Assembly: GCA_041648755.1 (NCBI GenBank)
Contig: JBAZOJ010000010.1
Coordinates: 1 to 31,675, forward strand
Source of the DNA: JBAZOJ01 sp041648755
GTDB lineage: Bacteria > Planctomycetota > B143-G9
DNA length: 31,675 nucleotides
Direction: 5' to 3'
Below are positions 17,375 through 24,920 of the stretch, in pieces (position 1 is the first letter of the stretch; each line of letters begins with the position of its first letter). The notes under the pieces are model-generated. The model was not told the origin of the DNA and made no database searches. It was given only the letters and a program-made list of their open reading frames with translations. A program made the translations under genes and the position numbers.

Positions 17375-20300
17375 GACCTCAGCGAACTGCGGCCGGATGA
17401 CGTAATCGCCGGAAGGATTGATGAAGCCCCAGAGGGACTTCTCATCCATAGCGGCGGCAAGGTGCTGGGAGAAGGAGTGGATGTCCAGGAAGGAGGGGTA
17501 AATCACAAGACAACCCTCACTATCCAAGAAGCCAGCTCTGCCGCCCTCGAATACCTCGTACCGACCTGCCTCGCAGGTCGCATCGGCGAGGGTCGCCCTC
17601 TTCCCCTGCCGGTTGATCCACCACGTTCCGTCAGTGTTGTCGTCAATGCGCGCAACGCCATATCTGAATGGGGCTCCCCGGCCTCGATCAAACTCGATGG
17701 CCCATCTGCCGGTAACGTCGATGTAGCCTCTCCGCTCGCCACGGCGGGCGAAAGCCAGCCCCTCGGAGAATGGCCCCACTTCGTCATATTCCGGCGGGAC
17801 AACCCAGTTCAGGTCTGTGTCAAGGACGCCGAATCTCCCGCTTGCGCCGGGCGCTTTCGCGGATATCCGTCCGGCAACTGTGGAGACCATCGGCCATGGA
17901 GAAATCCCCACCTTGCGCATTCGCCCTGTTCGGATGTTGAATACGAAGTCGGGCAGCCCTGCCAACGACTGGACCAGTGCGATTTCGCCGTAAAGCCACA
18001 TGATCTCCGCATCTATTCCGTCGCCGATATTGACTGCGGGGGCATCCGGAGCGTCGAGGTCAGCCAGCTTCCTATCGAGGACCTCGCCCTTCCGGTTTAT
18101 GATGTGAAATGAGTCATCCTGCCATGCGCAGGAATACTCTCCCTCGAAGTCATGGATATCCCACGGGATGGGTGGGAACTGCTCGATCCCGGACTTGTCC
18201 ACTGCGGTGTATCCGTTCGGGGTTTCAACGATTGCGAGCCCCGCATAGAAATCTCTCGCGGTTTTGTAGCGGGGTGAAATGACAATGGCACCCGATTTGT
18301 CAATGAACCCGCATTGGTTGTCTATCGTGACACGCGCCAGGCCCTCGTGGAAACTACCGGCGTCCTGGAACCACTTGTCGAACGCGATGCGGCCGCTCCT
18401 GTCAATGTACGACGCCCTCTTGTCGAGGAAGACCTCTGCAAGGCCTTCGTAAAACGGTGAAGCAAAGTACATCCCCTCAGACGGTTCGAGGGCCACCGAA
18501 CCATCAAGGCGAAGGAACTTCCGCCGATGCCCGACCTCTGCCAGCAAGAGACCTTCCGAATAAGAATAAACGTCCTCGAATTGTGGGAGACAAGTAATCC
18601 TGCCCTCTATGTCGCGGATGCCCTTTATTGGGCGACGCCAGACAATTCCCCTGAGATTTTCCGACAGGGGCAGCAGGGAGGAATATTCAACCCCCGCCAG
18701 AGGATTGAGGATGCACTCCAGCGATTGCGGGTCAACATCGGTATTATAGCCGGGGCTTCCGCCGCTGTGGAAGACCCCGTGCGTGTCCATCCGCTTCCAA
18801 GCATCGAACGCATCGCTAATCCATGCGAAGCCCTCTTGAAAACCGGAAACGGGGTAGTCGAAAGGACGGAAAGCGGTTGCGCCGGAGACATCGAGGAAAA
18901 GCCACTGGCCGTCCTTTGTTACCACACCGTAACCCTCGCTGAAGGGCTCGGCGTAGTCATACACGATGGGAATTACCTGAGCGCCGCTGCAATTGACGTA
19001 GCCCCATTTTCCGCCCAGGCAGACGGGCGCGAGCCCGAGACTGAACGAGCCCGCGAAGTCGAACTGCATGGGAATCCGGATGCGACCGGAGGTATCGATG
19101 AACCCCCACTTCCCGGACTGCCTGGCAGGGGCAAGGCCCACCTTGAATTCCCCCACCTCATCAAATGTCCCGCGAAGGACGAATCCGCTGCCTTCCACCA
19201 GGGCCGCACGGCCATCGCAGCCCAGTCTTGCCATGGCGGCTTCGCCGCTCCAATCCAAAACTCCGGCGAAACCCGGAGCAACAACGGCTATCCCCTTCTC
19301 GTCAACGAATCCCCATCCCGCGAGGGAGCGCACGGCGGCCAGACCGTTGACGAAGTCGCGGATTTCCAGGTACTCAGGCTTGACAATCACTTTCCAGGAG
19401 GAGTCCAGAATCCCCCACAAACCGTTGAACTCGTAGGTCCACATGTCGTCCCGGCACATACCGATCTCGTCGAATTCGGGGGTCAGTTCCTTGCAGGTGT
19501 CGGGCGACAGGACAACTTGGTTTCCGTTCTTCAAGGCAAGCAACATCGGACCGTCCCACAGCGGCTCAAAATCGTCATAAATCAGTTCAGACTTTGCACA
19601 TGTAACCAGATTGAAACAGCCACTCCTGCCTCCGCGAGACACGATCGCATAGTCGTTCCGGGTATCAACGCTCTCAAGGGGGACGTCGAACTGGGGCTCG
19701 GCCCTTGTATTGATGAAGTTCCATTCTCCATCCAGTTCCACCGCGGCACAGGAGCCCTCAAACTGCTCGTAATCGTCGAAGAGCGGCTCGCAGATCACCT
19801 TCCCGTCCAAGCTGATCAGGCCGGTCTTTTTCCCCACGGTTATCCACCCGACCGGCTGCGCCACGTCGAGGAGCAGATGATCGTAGATCATAGGAATTAT
19901 GTACGTTCCATCGCCATCGATGACACCATACTTTCCGCCCACTGCGACCACGGCTCTGCCATGCTCGAAATCGGAGACTTCGTCGTACTCGACATCGGTC
20001 AGGTGGCTCCCATCCTTGCGCAGGAATGTCCATTTTCCGTCGAGTTCGGCAGGTGCATAACCCTCGTTGAAAGACCATACGTCGTCATATTCCATCTCGA
20101 TCCGCACGATGCCCTCGAGATCGATGAAGCCCCATTTGCCGTCGTCCTCCACGGCGGCCATTCCTTCCTCGAAGTTCATAGCATTCTGAAACTGCGGCTC
20201 TATGACCCACTTGCCAGCGACTTGGTAGCCATACAGGCCTCTGAAATCCTTTGATGCATAATAGGGACATACCTTGGCATCGGCTTCCTCCGGTTCTTCC

Positions 20301-20896
20301 GGAGGTTCCTCATAGTAGCGCTCATCGTCGAGAGTGCCGTCAGGGCGGACGTAGAGATTCTCCCCGGACTTGACAACCTCTCCTTGTCCATCGCGAAACT
20401 CCCACGCATAGTCGAATTCCCCTTCGAATGCGTACTTGCCCGATTTCATTATGTAACGCCAGTTACCGGCAACTTCCGGACTCACGTCATACTTGAACGC
20501 GGAGTTATCCCATTCTGCCTCTCCCCCGATCAGGCTTCTGCCCCCCACCCTCACCGGCGCGAAGCCTTCGTGGAACTCCCCGGCACGGGAGAATTTGCAG
20601 GGGATAACTATCTTGCCCTTGGTGTCCACGTAGCCCCAGGCGGTGCCGTCGCAGACCGCTGCGAGCCCTTCGCTGAACCCACCGGCATACACGAATGCAC
20701 CGGTGCCCTGCCGCTCCCCCTTGCGGTTGATCACCACCCACTTGCCCCCGTCGCCGGATAGCGTCACAGTTGCGAAGGGAACGGGGCCTGCGAGACGGGC
20801 CAAATCGCCTTCCGTGAAGGCGAGAAGAACGAGGAGAGCCGCAGCGCCAAGCGCGGCGGCCAACAGGCGGCGGAACATGCTGCCCCGGCTTGTCAT
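17129..20896 (-). CDS. WG gene B (second of six): giant secreted WG-repeat protein
   Basis: A 1255-aa protein whose ATG overlaps the end of gene A (ATGA) with GGAGG upstream. The N-terminus MTSRGSMFRR is followed by a variant hydrophobic core (LAAALGAAALLVLLAF). About 30 WG repeats follow, such as GKWGFIDLEGIVRIEMEY and GKWGFIDTSGRIRIPMQF. The loop near residues 190-220 is acidic and Pro-rich (EEPPEEPEEADAK), similar in position to the charged loop of gene A. The closest relative is D throughout the centre. The C-terminal conserved module differs from the other five (MAKVGQDFLWTFIDKTGNQ). Export is predicted from the N-terminus and function is unknown. Confidence 0.93.
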   Translation of the reverse strand: MTSRGSMFRRLLAAALGAAALLVLLAFTEGDLARLAGPVPFATVTLSGDGGKWVVINRKGERQGTGAFVYAGGFSEGLAAVCDGTAWGYVDTKGKIVIPCKFSRAGEFHEGFAPVRVGGRSLIGGEAEWDNSAFKYDVSPEVAGNWRYIMKSGKYAFEGEFDYAWEFRDGQGEVVKSGENLYVRPDGTLDDERYYEEPPEEPEEADAKVCPYYASKDFRGLYGYQVAGKWVIEPQFQNAMNFEEGMAAVEDDGKWGFIDLEGIVRIEMEYDDVWSFNEGYAPAELDGKWTFLRKDGSHLTDVEYDEVSDFEHGRAVVAVGGKYGVIDGDGTYIIPMIYDHLLLDVAQPVGWITVGKKTGLISLDGKVICEPLFDDYEQFEGSCAAVELDGEWNFINTRAEPQFDVPLESVDTRNDYAIVSRGGRSGCFNLVTCAKSELIYDDFEPLWDGPMLLALKNGNQVVLSPDTCKELTPEFDEIGMCRDDMWTYEFNGLWGILDSSWKVIVKPEYLEIRDFVNGLAAVRSLAGWGFVDEKGIAVVAPGFAGVLDWSGEAAMARLGCDGRAALVEGSGFVLRGTFDEVGEFKVGLAPARQSGKWGFIDTSGRIRIPMQFDFAGSFSLGLAPVCLGGKWGYVNCSGAQVIPIVYDYAEPFSEGYGVVTKDGQWLFLDVSGATAFRPFDYPVSGFQEGFAWISDAFDAWKRMDTHGVFHSGGSPGYNTDVDPQSLECILNPLAGVEYSSLLPLSENLRGIVWRRPIKGIRDIEGRITCLPQFEDVYSYSEGLLLAEVGHRRKFLRLDGSVALEPSEGMYFASPFYEGLAEVFLDKRASYIDRSGRIAFDKWFQDAGSFHEGLARVTIDNQCGFIDKSGAIVISPRYKTARDFYAGLAIVETPNGYTAVDKSGIEQFPPIPWDIHDFEGEYSCAWQDDSFHIINRKGEVLDRKLADLDAPDAPAVNIGDGIDAEIMWLYGEIALVQSLAGLPDFVFNIRTGRMRKVGISPWPMVSTVAGRISAKAPGASGRFGVLDTDLNWVVPPEYDEVGPFSEGLAFARRGERRGYIDVTGRWAIEFDRGRGAPFRYGVARIDDNTDGTWWINRQGKRATLADATCEAGRYEVFEGGRAGFLDSEGCLVIYPSFLDIHSFSQHLAAAMDEKSLWGFINPSGDYVIRPQFAEVGDFTEGFAAVMAKVGQDFLWTFIDKTGNQIHEPYFDEVRPFHQGLAAVRRGALWGYMDKHGWMVFPLQFDAAGDFMLEEAK

Positions 20897-21138
20897 CTCG
20901 CTTCCTCCATCATGAAATCCCCTGCGGAGTTGAACTGCAGCGGGAAGACCATCCAGCCGTGCTTGTCCATATAGCCCCAGAGCGCGCCGCGCCGCACTGC
21001 CGCGAGCCCCTGGTGGAAGGCGCGCACCTCGTCGAAGTAGGGCTCGTGGATCTGGTTGCCCTTCCGGTCAACAAACGTCCAGAGGCCATTCTGCTTGTCG
21101 CCAACCAGCACCGCCGCGAGGCCTTCAGAAAAATCGCC
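20552..21138 (-). repeat. Conserved junction block A/B with 4-nt ATGA overlap
   Basis: A 587-bp block joining the end of A to the start of B, with ATGA at 20893-20896 and GGAGGAAGCGAG before it. A's last repeat (LQFNSAGDF) carries Asn-Ser where B to E have Asp-Ala. The only other copy with Asn-Ser is F, the far end of the array. Confidence 0.87.
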
Positions 21139-24100
21139 TGTTTCAGTGAACTTCGGCTGGATTATGTACGCCCCGGACTTGTCTATGAAGCCCCAGAGGT
21201 GATTGTCGTTCTGCACTGACGCCAGTCCTCCTGCAAAAGACCTTACCTCATTGAACCAAGGGCTAATCGCTATCTCTCCCTTCAGGTCGAAGAAGCCCGC
21301 AGTCCCTCCTTCGTATGAACAGAATCTCGCGTCGTCGCTGTCAGCGTCAGCCAGTCGGGCCTTTTGTCCCTTCCTGTTAATCCAGAAATTGCCGTTCTCA
21401 GTCTCGACCCAGGCGACGCCGTGCCTGAAGGGCTCCCCGCGGTCTATCGGAAGAGTGAACGCCCACTTACCGCTGACGTCAATGTAGCCGGTAACTCCGT
21501 CGAGCGCTGCGAACGCCAGCCCCTCGGAGAACTCCTCGATGAAGGCGAAATCTGGAGGAATGACCCAGGCAAGGTTCTCGTCCAGTGCGCCCCATCCTCC
21601 CTCTTCGGTTGCTGCCCAGGCGATGACCGGACCGGATTTCGCTGGTATGTAGGTTGTCTGGAAATCACGAACTTTGCGCGCCTTGCCCGACTTCAAGTCA
21701 AGTACGTACCCATCTCGGCTGTACTTAAAGGCGACCGCTGCCAAGCCGGAAACGAAGGTTGCAACACGGTAGTATGACTTGATGCCGACAGCCGGGTCAA
21801 TCCCTATGTCTCGACCGGCAGGATCCTCGATATCGGTGAATCGGGTGTTGACGAACTCCCCCTTCCGGGTGATGAACCGTGCCACTTCATTCTCGCGGAC
21901 AACGGCATATTCACCAGTGAAATCATCGATCTCGCAGTTCATCGGGGGGAACTGCTGCGTGCCGTTGTGGTCAATTGCGGTCCAGCCGTCGATCGTCTCA
22001 ACCAGCGCAAGGCCGGAACAAAACGAACGTGCCGATTCATACTTCGGAGGAATGACAAATTCCCCGGTTCCATCTATGAATCCCTCTTTCCCCCGGGAGG
22101 CAGAAGCCAGTCCTTCGGAAAAATCCCAGCTTCCTGAGTACCATTCATCGCAGATCAGATTGCCTTGTCTATCCAGGAAGTTGCATCCACGTTCTCCGCG
22201 AACCCTGGCGTAACCCTCATTGAAGACACAGGTGTATTCGCTCTCCCTGGGGGAAAAGAAGGCAATTGTTCCGTTCGTTCGGACGAAACATGTCCGCCCG
22301 TTCCTTTCTGCCAGAGCCAAACCGCAGGAGAAGTTCCGTATGGAGTCGAACATCGGCGGGGAGATGACTCTGCCCTCAATGTCACCGACTCCTTCGATTC
22401 CGCCTCTGGCCAGCCACTCTTCGCGGCCAAATCCGCGCAGCCCTTCAGCCGAAGGCAGGATGGAATCTGTTTCGACGACCGGGGCAAATGCTGGATTTTC
22501 GTACCGCAGGTTCCCTGCTTCCCTAAGGGCGACCATCTCGGAAATCGTCTTGTCTTTCCTGACGCGGCTTTCATCCTTCCTTCCCGTATGGTTGATGGGC
22601 GCCCAATCCTGCTTTCCATCGCTGACCCACGCAAAGGCCCCCTCGAATCCAAGCACTGGGTAATCGTAGGGGCCAAGCGAAACAGTACCGGTCTTGTCTA
22701 TGAAGTACCACTTCCCGCCTCTGGTGATCAGGCCGAGCCCCTCGCCAAAGCTCTCTGCTGAGTCAAAATCGAATGGAATGGCGGTTGTGCCGTCCAAGCC
22801 GATATAGCCCCATTTGCTGCCATTGCATACCGGGGCAAGCCCCTCCGAGAAGTCACCCGCAGCGGCAAATCGCATGGGGATGCAAGTCCTTGCGCGAGCA
22901 TCGATGTAGCCCCACTTGCCAGCGGACATTGCTGCCGCAAGGCCCTCGTGGAAGGAGCAGATCTGCTCAAACACCACGCCGATTAGTCGGCCAAAGCTAT
23001 CGGCAAGCTGCATCCGCGGACCAACCGCAAGCTTCGCGAACCCGCAATCTTCGTCATAAGGCGCAGGCGCAAGCTCCGCGTACTGGGGCTCGACAACCAC
23101 GCGCCCCTCCCTGTCGATAAAACCCCATCCTCTCAGCGTTCTGACCGGGGCATTGTCACCATAGAAGCTGTCTTCTTCAATGTACATGGGGGGGATTTTG
23201 ACCTTCAATGACGCGTCCAGAAATCCCCACAGGCCGTTCTTTTTGAAACGGATGCGATCCCCATAGCCCCAGCCAATATCCTCGAATGCAAGGCCCGTTT
23301 CCCGGTAGTCGGTCTCGGAAATCAGCCACTTGCACCCGTCCCTTGTGCCAATGAGCAAGTCCTTATCCCACCCATGGATTTCGTCGTAAATGACCTCGGT
23401 CTTCTTTCCGGTCAGCTTGTTGAAGTAGCCTTTCTTGCCTCCCCGTGAGACGATTGCGGAATCGTCTTCAACCTCGATCTTATCGAGCGGCAAGTCATAT
23501 TGAGGGCGAGCGTTTCTGTCGATCAGGTTCCAGCCTCCCTCCTTCTTGACTGCTGCGTAGCCTCCCCGGAAGCTCCCTTGCTCATCGAATTGGGGCTCGC
23601 AGATTACAGAGCCATCTGCCCGAACGAAACCAAACTTGTCCCCGATCCTGGTGGTGCCGATGCCAGCGTCGTAGCCTTCTCCGGACGAGAAAAACACAAC
23701 GCTATATATGCAGGGAATGACTATCTCCCCCTGCTTGTTGATAATCCCGACTTTGCCAGCGATTGTCACCCTGGCAAGCCCATTCTCGAACCAGTCGGCC
23801 CCGTCGAACCTCGGTTCAATCACAATGCTGCCGGTTTTGTCTATGTACCCCCACTTCCCATTGACCTTGACCGCAGCGAGGCCCTCTTTGAAGCGGCCCG
23901 CGCCCTCAAAGTCCGTTTCGATCCGGATCGTACCGGTCAAGTCGATATATCCACATTTTCCATTTTCCTGGATTGCTGCCAGTCCCTCACTGAAGTAATC
24001 CGCTCTTTCGAATGTGGGTTCGATCACCCATTTGTCATCAAGCATGTATCCGGATAGCTTGGATTCCGACTCCTCCGGAGTCGGGATAGTCATCCTCTCC

Positions 24101-24756
24101 TTCTCCTCCTCCTTTTCCCTTTCCTCCTCTTCTTCAGACAGATGACGGATCCTGGGGCGGTAAGTATCCTCTGAGAGCGTTCCATCGATGCTGATGGAGT
24201 ATCCGCGGCCATCCTTCAAGACGATGCCTTTTCCCTCGTAAAACTCCCAGGCATAGTCGAGATTCTCCTGGCTGAACTGGTACTCCCCGGATTTGTTGAT
24301 GTATCCCCAGCCACCTTTTACCTCTTCGTCGATACTACTGGTCTGACGGCGACCATTCCACCTTGCCTCTCCCCCGAAAAGGCTCCTTCCTCCCGTCTTC
24401 ACCGGCGCGAGCCCATCGTGAAATTCTCCCGCGCGGGAGAACTTGCAGGGGATGACCAGCTTGCCTGAGGTATCAACATATCCCCAGCCAAGGCCGTCGG
24501 ACACCGCCGCAAGCCCTTCGCTGAATTGCGCCGCGTAGACATAGGCTCCTGTGCCCTGCCGCTCCCCCTTGCGGTTAATCACCACCCACTTGCCACCGTC
24601 GCCGGATAGCGTCACAGCCGCGACCGGAACGGGGCCGCTCAGGTATGCAATGTCTATTGCGGAATATGACAACAGCAGCAGCATGGCCGCAGCCATAATC
24701 GCGATCGCGACATTCCGGATCAGCTTGGCTCCTCTGCCTTTTCTTTGGCTTCGCAA
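20893..24756 (-). CDS. WG gene A (first of six): giant secreted WG-repeat protein, TTG start
   Basis: A 1287-aa protein, the longest. TTG at 24756-24754 is the best start: an in-frame stop lies four codons upstream, and AGAAGAGG sits 5 nt before it. The N-terminus differs from the other five: a basic n-region (MRSQRKGRGAKLIRN), then a hydrophobic stretch at about 16-31, so a signal anchor is likely. The common module begins at GPVPVAAVTLSGDGGKW. About 30 WG repeats follow. A Glu/Lys-rich insert at residues about 207-233 is unique to this copy. Its ends match C and E, its centre matches F. As first gene it probably carries the operon promoter. Molecular partner unknown. Confidence 0.93.
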   Translation of the reverse strand: MRSQRKGRGAKLIRNVAIAIMAAAMLLLLSYSAIDIAYLSGPVPVAAVTLSGDGGKWVVINRKGERQGTGAYVYAAQFSEGLAAVSDGLGWGYVDTSGKLVIPCKFSRAGEFHDGLAPVKTGGRSLFGGEARWNGRRQTSSIDEEVKGGWGYINKSGEYQFSQENLDYAWEFYEGKGIVLKDGRGYSISIDGTLSEDTYRPRIRHLSEEEEEREKEEEKERMTIPTPEESESKLSGYMLDDKWVIEPTFERADYFSEGLAAIQENGKCGYIDLTGTIRIETDFEGAGRFKEGLAAVKVNGKWGYIDKTGSIVIEPRFDGADWFENGLARVTIAGKVGIINKQGEIVIPCIYSVVFFSSGEGYDAGIGTTRIGDKFGFVRADGSVICEPQFDEQGSFRGGYAAVKKEGGWNLIDRNARPQYDLPLDKIEVEDDSAIVSRGGKKGYFNKLTGKKTEVIYDEIHGWDKDLLIGTRDGCKWLISETDYRETGLAFEDIGWGYGDRIRFKKNGLWGFLDASLKVKIPPMYIEEDSFYGDNAPVRTLRGWGFIDREGRVVVEPQYAELAPAPYDEDCGFAKLAVGPRMQLADSFGRLIGVVFEQICSFHEGLAAAMSAGKWGYIDARARTCIPMRFAAAGDFSEGLAPVCNGSKWGYIGLDGTTAIPFDFDSAESFGEGLGLITRGGKWYFIDKTGTVSLGPYDYPVLGFEGAFAWVSDGKQDWAPINHTGRKDESRVRKDKTISEMVALREAGNLRYENPAFAPVVETDSILPSAEGLRGFGREEWLARGGIEGVGDIEGRVISPPMFDSIRNFSCGLALAERNGRTCFVRTNGTIAFFSPRESEYTCVFNEGYARVRGERGCNFLDRQGNLICDEWYSGSWDFSEGLASASRGKEGFIDGTGEFVIPPKYESARSFCSGLALVETIDGWTAIDHNGTQQFPPMNCEIDDFTGEYAVVRENEVARFITRKGEFVNTRFTDIEDPAGRDIGIDPAVGIKSYYRVATFVSGLAAVAFKYSRDGYVLDLKSGKARKVRDFQTTYIPAKSGPVIAWAATEEGGWGALDENLAWVIPPDFAFIEEFSEGLAFAALDGVTGYIDVSGKWAFTLPIDRGEPFRHGVAWVETENGNFWINRKGQKARLADADSDDARFCSYEGGTAGFFDLKGEIAISPWFNEVRSFAGGLASVQNDNHLWGFIDKSGAYIIQPKFTETGDFSEGLAAVLVGDKQNGLWTFVDRKGNQIHEPYFDEVRAFHQGLAAVRRGALWGYMDKHGWMVFPLQFNSAGDFMMEEAR
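24058..24138 (-). other. Charged low-complexity loop in gene A
   Basis: Codons about 207-233 encode a nearly uninterrupted Glu/Lys/Arg run (SEEEEEREKEEEKERM), visible on the plus strand as a polypyrimidine CTCCTCCTTT tract. The corresponding loops of B to F are not of this composition, apart from a shorter acidic/Pro stretch in B. It is likely a flexible or helical spacer between repeats 3 and 4. Confidence 0.7.
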
Positions 24757-24769
24757 TTCTGCCTCTTCT
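24754..24769 (-). promoter_or_regulatory. Ribosome binding site and TTG start of gene A
   Basis: The minus strand reads AGAAGAGG-CAGAA-TTG. The purine-rich Shine-Dalgarno lies within the right edge of the dispersed repeat at 24761-24831, and the in-frame TGA stop just upstream fixes TTG as the first usable codon. Confidence 0.65.
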
Positions 24770-24831
24770 CACTTGGCGACCCCTCCTGAGGCGGGTCTCG
24801 TTGAACTCGACTTGGCGGCTTGGCGGCTAAT
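24761..24831 (-). repeat. Dispersed intergenic repeat, copy 2 (upstream flank of gene A)
   Basis: This 71-bp sequence matches 244-315 in the same orientation, sharing the core CCTCCTGAGGCGGGTCTCG and a CTTGGCGG-CTAA edge. It fills the 5' leader of gene A and donates its Shine-Dalgarno. With copy 1 it brackets the whole A-G cluster. Confidence 0.85.
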
Positions 24832-24882
24832 CCTCTCCGATCCTCTGCCCAACTTGCACCCTCTATATGAATATTACACGAG
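24832..24882 (-). promoter_or_regulatory. Probable promoter region of the WG operon
   Basis: This is an AT-rich patch in a GC-rich background; the minus strand reads GTGTAATATTCATATAGAGG. TAATAT or TATAGA could serve as a -10 box, but no good -35 is at standard spacing. It is the only gap before gene A (164 bp from the GH2 stop) and no other promoter candidate is seen until gene G, so it is the likely start of the A-G transcript. Confidence 0.4.
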
Positions 24883-24918
24883 GTTGAGGTGATGGTGGGT
24901 AAAACGCGACTCCTCAAC
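24883..24918. terminator. Inverted repeat after the GH2 gene, weak terminator candidate
   Basis: GTTGAGG (24883-24889) and CCTCAAC (24912-24918) form a perfect 7-bp stem with a 22-nt loop directly after the GH2 stop codon. There is no T-tract, so intrinsic termination would be weak. It could instead be an operator for gene A. Confidence 0.25.
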
Positions 24919-24920
24919 TC

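Noticed and set aside
18527..20254. Plus-strand open frame of 575 codons opposite WG gene B
   Set aside because: It lies wholly antisense to conserved WG repeats, and its product shows no family motif.
1998..24756. One giant gene broken by frameshifts
   Set aside because: Each copy has its own start, export segment, ribosome binding site and clean stop, with a 4-nt overlap typical of separate coupled genes.
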